NCBI GenBank assembly: GCA_963755985.1 | Contig: CAVWLO010000002.1 | Coordinates: 744,001 to 808,000 of the forward strand | DNA length: 64,000 bases | Direction of reading: 5' to 3' | Source: DASXMT01 sp963755985 | Lineage (GTDB): Bacteria > Actinomycetota > Acidimicrobiia > Acidimicrobiales > RAAP-2 | Shown: piece by piece, positions 60,055 through 64,000 of the stretch | Numbering within the stretch: position 1 is the first letter of the stretch | Layout of the letters: each line of letters starts with the position of its first letter | Translations under genes and position numbers: made by a program | The notes under the pieces: model-generated | Seen by the model: only the letters and a program-made list of their open reading frames with translations | The model's database searches: none | Told to the model about the DNA's origin: nothing

Positions 60055-60747
60055 TCACGCCGGCCCGAAAACAGGGCCGTCGGCTCGGTCCACTGTGGCG
60101 AACGCACCGACCGGCGCCCGCCGCAACCTAGTCGGTCGGCGCACCGGTTGCCCCAACACGATCACCGCCGCGATCACCAGGTCCTCGGGCACGTGCAGGA
60201 TCGCCTTCAACGTTGGCTCCTCCCGGATGGCCATCGTCGTTATCACGCCGGCCAGGCCCTCAGCACGCGATGCCAACAAGATGCTCCATGCGAACGGGTA
60301 GATGGATGCCCCGCCGGCCAGGGTGTAACGCCCGAGGTCCCGGTCGACCGAGGCCAGCGCCCGAAGATCGGCCAGGAGCACCAACATGGCCGGGGCCTCG
60401 TCCAGATGCTCGGCCAGTCCCCCCGGGCCGCGCGCCGCCTCGGCGGCCAGCGCCGGAGCGCCGAGCACGGCTCGCCGCTCGGCCTCCCGATCGGTCACCG
60501 CCGCCCACGGCACCAGACCGGCGGCGGCCTGAGCCAGGTACTCGTACCACCCCTCCACGTAGCAGTCCCGGATGGCCGCCCGGACGGCGCGGTCCTTCAC
60601 CACGACGACCCGCCAGCCCTGTCGGTTCCCACCGCTCGGTGCGAACCGAGCGGCCCCGAGGATCCGCTCGACGACATCGTCGGCCACCGGCTCCGGTTCG
60701 AATTCCCGGACGGCGCCGGTGGTGGTGAGGGCCTCGATCAATTCCAC
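60055..60747 (-). CDS. Nitroreductase-family flavoprotein
   Basis: 230 residues from GTG 60747. Features: ALTTTGAVREFEPEPVADDVVERILGAARFAPSGGNRQGWRVVVVKD (FMN-binding Arg and the SGGNRQ/W patch), a central helical insertion and IYPFAWSILLASRAEGLAGVITTMA with a C-terminal VLGQPVRRPTR. The family reduces nitro groups, quinones or enoates with NAD(P)H. It is 19 bp upstream of the LLM oxidoreductase on the same strand, so both flavin enzymes may share a message. Confidence 0.9.
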   Translation of the reverse strand: MELIEALTTTGAVREFEPEPVADDVVERILGAARFAPSGGNRQGWRVVVVKDRAVRAAIRDCYVEGWYEYLAQAAAGLVPWAAVTDREAERRAVLGAPALAAEAARGPGGLAEHLDEAPAMLVLLADLRALASVDRDLGRYTLAGGASIYPFAWSILLASRAEGLAGVITTMAIREEPTLKAILHVPEDLVIAAVIVLGQPVRRPTRLRRAPVGAFATVDRADGPVFGPA

Positions 60748-60806
60748 AGTCCGACGGTAGTGGCCGGCGACGAGGGGTGCGACGGGTGGCCGGACGGCCG
60801 AGGGAT

Positions 60807-61289
60807 CTACAAGAGGTCGAGAATGGCGTCCGCCGCGCTCACCGTCAGCCCCGGTCCGGGCTCGATCTGCAGGCTGGTGACCACGCCGTCCTCGATGATC
60901 GCCGCGTACCGTTGCGACCGAGTCCCCAGCCCGATGGCGCTTCCGTCCAGCTCCAGGCCCATGGCCCTGGTGAAGTCCCCGTTGCCATCGGCCAGGAGGA
61001 GCACCTGGTCGTCGACGTGCTGGGCCTCGCCCCAAGCCCCCATGACGAACGCGTCGTTGACCGAGATGCCGACGATGGAATCGACTCCCTTGGCCTTCAG
61101 GTCGTCAGAGCGGATGACGTAACTCGGGAGGTGGTAGTCCGAGCAGGTGGGCGTGAACGCACCGGGCACGGCGAACAGCACGACCTTGCCGTGGCCGAGC
61201 ACCTCCCCCGTTTGGACCGGCGCCGGGCCCTCCGGCCGGCTGGTCATCACCTGAACATCCGGAATGCGGTCACCGATGGCAATGGTCAT
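60807..61289 (-). CDS. Peroxiredoxin (Prx5/AhpC-TSA type)
   Basis: 160 residues from ATG 61289, with GGAG upstream. The active site is VPGAFTPTCSDYHLP: the PxxxT/SxxC peroxidatic Cys lies at about residue 49. GISVNDAFVMGAWGEAQ and LGTRSQRYAAIIEDGVV match Prx5/type II peroxiredoxins, which reduce peroxides with thioredoxin or glutaredoxin. The start overlaps the NhaA stop as ATGA. Confidence 0.93.
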   Translation of the reverse strand: MTIAIGDRIPDVQVMTSRPEGPAPVQTGEVLGHGKVVLFAVPGAFTPTCSDYHLPSYVIRSDDLKAKGVDSIVGISVNDAFVMGAWGEAQHVDDQVLLLADGNGDFTRAMGLELDGSAIGLGTRSQRYAAIIEDGVVTSLQIEPGPGLTVSAADAILDLL

Positions 61290-62620
61290 GGTGTCTCCTC
61301 GTTCGTCGTCCGAGTCGGGGCGAGCTCTCCGCCTAGTGGGGGGCCGGCGTCGCCAGCATACGATCCTTGCGAGCGCCCTCGGCCACGGCGGCGATCGACG
61401 ACGATCAGCACTACGGCCCCGACCACGAAGGCGGTGACCGAACCGGCCAACAGGCCCGCTTGGCTGGCGGCCACTAACGTCGGCCGGCCGACGAAGGCCT
61501 GCTCGGCGAAAAGCAGCGGGACGGTGAAGCCGATGCCGGCCACCGCGGCTGCACCGGCCAGGTGGCCCCGGGAGACCCCGGCGGGGAGGCGCCCGACCCC
61601 AAGCCACACCACGATCAGGCTGGCCATCGTGATCCCGGCCATCTTGCCGAGCAGCCGAGCGAGGACGATCCCCACGAAGACACCCGTCGCTCCGGGATGG
61701 GCGAGCATGTTCGACTCGATGGTCACCCCGGCATTGGCCAGCGCGAACAGTGGGAGGACCACGTAGGCCGACACCGGACCGAGCCTCGACTCGAGCCGTT
61801 CGGCCGGGTCACGCTTCGCCGGGTCCACCGCGACCTTGGCCTGGGGCACGCCGGGCCTGGTCAGGGCCACGCCGGAGGGAATGAGCACACCCACCACCAC
61901 TCCGGCCAGGGCTGGTTCGACCCCGGCCGCAGCCATCAACGCCCACAGGACCACGCCTCCGAGTAGGTACGGCCAGGTCACACTGGTCCACCGACGCCGG
62001 GCGACAATGAGCAGGGCGACTACGAGCACGGCTCCGGCCAGCGCCCGGACATCGAGCTTGCTCGAGTAGAAGACGGCCAGTGCCACCACCGAGCCGATGT
62101 CGTCGGCGACGGCCAGCGTCAACAGGAAGAGCCGGAGCCCGCTCGGTACCCGACGGCCGAGCAGGGCCAGAGCTCCGATGGCGAAGGCAATATCGGTGGC
62201 CATCGGTATGCCCCACCCCCGGCTTCCGGGGAGGTGGTGGTTCACGACGACGTAGACCGCGGCCGCGCCGACCATGCCTCCGAGCGCGCCGACGACGGGG
62301 GCGACCGCGGTCTTTCGGTCGGAGAGGGCTCCGTCCCGCCTCTCACGAGCGATCTCGAGCCCGACCACCAAGAAGAAGATGGTCATGATCCCGCCGTTGA
62401 CCCAGCCCCGCACGGTCGTGAGACCGGAGAAGTCCCCGCTGCCCAGGCGGGCGCTGTGCTCCCACACCCGGTCGTAGGTGGCCTGCACCGGACTGTTGGC
62501 CCATACCAGCGCGGCGACACCGGCCAGGGTCAGGACCACGCCCCCGGTGGCCTCGGACCCGAGCACCCGGCGCAGCGTGGAGCTGGCTTCGTCAGGGGTG
62601 GCTGAGTCGGGCCCGGTCAT
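61286..62620 (-). CDS. nhaA: Na+/H+ antiporter NhaA
   Basis: 444 residues from ATG 62620. The NhaA signature is intact: FFLVVGLEIARERRDGALSD, the transport Asp pair in MATDIAFAIG and VADDIGSVVALAVFY (Asp163/Asp164 equivalents), and MAGITMASLIVVWLG. Eleven to twelve helices are visible. It exchanges sodium for protons in salt and pH homeostasis. Being coupled to a peroxiredoxin suggests a shared stress response. Confidence 0.94.
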   Translation of the reverse strand: MTGPDSATPDEASSTLRRVLGSEATGGVVLTLAGVAALVWANSPVQATYDRVWEHSARLGSGDFSGLTTVRGWVNGGIMTIFFLVVGLEIARERRDGALSDRKTAVAPVVGALGGMVGAAAVYVVVNHHLPGSRGWGIPMATDIAFAIGALALLGRRVPSGLRLFLLTLAVADDIGSVVALAVFYSSKLDVRALAGAVLVVALLIVARRRWTSVTWPYLLGGVVLWALMAAAGVEPALAGVVVGVLIPSGVALTRPGVPQAKVAVDPAKRDPAERLESRLGPVSAYVVLPLFALANAGVTIESNMLAHPGATGVFVGIVLARLLGKMAGITMASLIVVWLGVGRLPAGVSRGHLAGAAAVAGIGFTVPLLFAEQAFVGRPTLVAASQAGLLAGSVTAFVVGAVVLIVVDRRRGRGRSQGSYAGDAGPPLGGELAPTRTTNEETP

Positions 62621-62683
62621 GACCCCTGAGCCTGCCCGATTCGGGGAGCGGCCGGGAGAGACCACTCCGGGCCGAGAGTCCGA

Positions 62684-63096
62684 CTACGAGCGCACGACAG
62701 CCTGTGTCTGGGTGATATGGGCAACCAGCCGTCCGTCGTCGGTGATGGCCGTGTGGACCACGATGAGACGCCCGCCGACGTGCAGCGGCCGGGCCACGGT
62801 CGGCGCCGCGCCCCGATCGACGCCACGGATGAAATTCGTCTTCGACTCGATGGTCGTCGTTGACGCGCCTTCGGAAGGGTTGACGGAGGCGCAGGCCCCG
62901 ACCGTGTCGCCGAGGGTCAGCAGCGCTCCCCGTGCAGACGACGATTCGCCGTCCAGCGATCCTCGGACCAAGCGAGTCGACCTTCGACCGCATCGGGGGT
63001 GGCCACGACCAACTTCATGCCGCAAAACCGGGCAAAGGGCAGGGCGTCGAGCAGCGCCGACAGCCCGATCGCGGACAAGAGGTCCTCGTCGAACCT
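62684..63096 (-). CDS. PaaI-type acyl-CoA thioesterase, frameshifted
   Basis: Two frames join into one hotdog-fold protein. The upstream frame reads FDEDLLSAIGLSALLDALPFARFCGMKLVVATPDAVEGRLAWSEDRW (about 63096-62945). The downstream frame reads GALLTLGDTVGACASVNPSEGASTTTIESKTNFIRGV, VARPLHVGGRLIVVHTAITDDGR and ends at 62684. One missing G in the minus-strand run at 62928-62931 gives LHGGALLTLGD, the expected active-site loop. The start is unclear: no ATG or GTG lies in the first frame before the TGA at 63124-63126, so TTG 63078 or a further lesion is needed. It would cleave acyl- or aryl-CoA thioesters. Confidence 0.72.
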
Positions 63097-63584
63097 ACGA
63101 CACCCCGCCGTCGCGCCGGGTGGTCACGACGCGGCCTGCATCTCCGGCACCACGCGGCTGTGGCCGTGTTGTCCCCGGGATGGACCAGACCCCCGCACAG
63201 TCCGCAGCGGTGGATCGTCGGCGAAGTGGTATCGGAGTTATCCATGGGGATCGCATCATGGCACATCGGCCCGTTGATCGACACCTGGGCCAAGGCGGCC
63301 CATCAGCCGCCGCCCCCACGGTGGGGGAAGACCCCGCTGGCCTGCCGGTGACCGGGGGAGGACGGTGTCCCGAAGCGGCCTCCGGCCCACGGCCAGAACA
63401 GTCCAGTGCGACCCATTCATGGTCATACCTGGTCAGGACGAGAAAGGGTCCTGCCCCGGAGCGCAGGTGGCGGGAACCGCGCTCACGGGGCAGAACAGAC
63501 TTAAACATTACCCCCGGGTACCGCCGTTTCGTACGCGGCTGGCTCGGAGCGGCTTGATGACGGCCGCCCGCCAGGGGACGGGCC
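63097..63584. other. Region without a secure gene; possible small zinc-ribbon ORF
   Basis: 488 bp between the thioesterase and HU. On the minus strand, from ATG 63245, a frame reads HRCGLCGGLVHPGDN and then WCRRCRP, a CxxC-x15-CxxC zinc-ribbon pattern, but it continues into the thioesterase region without a natural end. Low support. I see nothing else. Confidence 0.3.
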
Positions 63585-63899
63585 CTACTTCGCCTTCTTG
63601 GTCACCAGCTTTGGAGCCGGGGCCTGACCATTCACGACCTTCTTGAACGAGGCGCCGGCCGCCACCCGAGGGGCCTTGGACGCCTTCACCTTGATGGCCT
63701 CACCGGTCTGCGGGTTGCGGCCGGTACGGGCCTTGCGATCCACCCGGTCGAACGAGACGAAGCCGGTGATGAGGACCTTTTCACCCTTCTTCACGGTCGC
63801 GGTCACCACATCCTCGGTGCCGTTCAGCACGGTGGCAACGGACCTGGCGTCGACTCCGGTGTGGGTCGAGACGGCGGCAATCAGTTCTGACTTGTTCAC
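63585..63899 (-). CDS. hup: HU-family DNA-binding protein
   Basis: 104 residues from GTG 63899, with AAGGAGAG upstream; the frame extends to 63959 without support. HU features: MNKSELIAAVSTHTGVDARSVATVLN (first helices), VLITGFVSFDRVDRKARTGRNPQTGEAIKVKASKAPRVAAGASFKKVV (the beta arms with RNPQTG) and a short Lys-rich tail (KLVTKKAK). It bends and packs chromosomal DNA. The tail is shorter than the long Lys/Ala tails of mycobacterial HupB. Confidence 0.94.
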   Translation of the reverse strand: MNKSELIAAVSTHTGVDARSVATVLNGTEDVVTATVKKGEKVLITGFVSFDRVDRKARTGRNPQTGEAIKVKASKAPRVAAGASFKKVVNGQAPAPKLVTKKAK

Positions 63900-64000
63900 G
63901 GGGTGAGACTCTCCTTGAGGTGATGGGATGACGGACGGCCGTTGTTGCCGCCCCCCCATTGTGACCTCCCACGCCGGGCAACCGGGGGATTTGCGCCCTT

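Overview
This is a 64 kb piece of a high-GC actinobacterial chromosome. Many genes start with GTG and neighbours often overlap by 4 bp (ATGA or GTGA). The window holds two LLM-class (F420-type) oxidoreductases, an F420/PNPOx-type protein, a MurT-GatD pair for peptidoglycan amidation, a DUF2510 protein, a remnant of a DUF222/HNH gene and a secreted NlpC/P60 protein with DGGxFTFGDAxFYGS repeats. I infer Acidimicrobiia or a near relative; the sequence does not prove it. I see no phage, IS element or CRISPR array.

Layout. 1-3682: end of a cobalamin operon (cobL end, CbiG-CobJ fusion, 2x[4Fe-4S] ferredoxin, CbiC). 3729-7173: aldehyde dehydrogenase, then a TetR regulator overlapping a nitronate monooxygenase. 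7455-14125: MFS exporter, NlpC/P60 hydrolase, CBS protein, DHA2 exporter, TAP-like hydrolase, LapA-like protein. 14126-18882: FMN-reductase remnant, HIBADH-family dehydrogenase, DUF2510 protein, ECF sigma factor, MscL, YdeI-like protein, beta-carbonic anhydrase. 19020-26434: LLM oxidoreductase with an EthD-like partner, HPP protein, RraA-like aldolase, SnoaL-like protein, 2-hydroxyacid dehydrogenase, cupin, ureidoglycolate-lyase-like protein and an SDR, which together resemble an oxo/hydroxy-acid catabolic neighbourhood. 26500-39116: DUF222 remnant, AIM24 and PNPOx proteins, a Tat-exported unknown, an acyltransferase-SGNH protein, a large SWIM/SNF2 helicase, a secreted hydrolase and an aldo/keto reductase. 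tRNA-Val(CAC) lies at 39328-39404.

39543-52934 is the most distinctive part. An amidase diverges from an extremely acidic/basic membrane protein. A TetR gene diverges, across a perfect TACCATATGGTA palindrome, from a four-gene chain: fatty acyl-CoA reductase fused to a HAD phosphatase, zinc-type alcohol dehydrogenase, a LarA/DUF2088-like protein and a PlsC acyltransferase. This chain converges on a HAD-PlsC fusion, MurT and GatD chain, and the gap between the two is filled by two 30-bp repeats. 53180-63899: LysR regulator, secreted alpha/beta hydrolase, GNAT, AlgH, enoyl-CoA hydratase, AhpD-like protein, second LLM enzyme, nitroreductase, peroxiredoxin, NhaA, a thioesterase and an HU protein.

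Two themes run through the window. First, short tandem repeats sit at gene junctions. The clearest links cobL to cbiG: nine 14-bp units form eight overlapping five-codon mini-ORFs. Second, six genes carry one-base frameshifts, mostly in G/C runs, each with a clean continuation in the next frame. I read these mainly as consensus errors or very recent lesions, and I annotate the genes across them.
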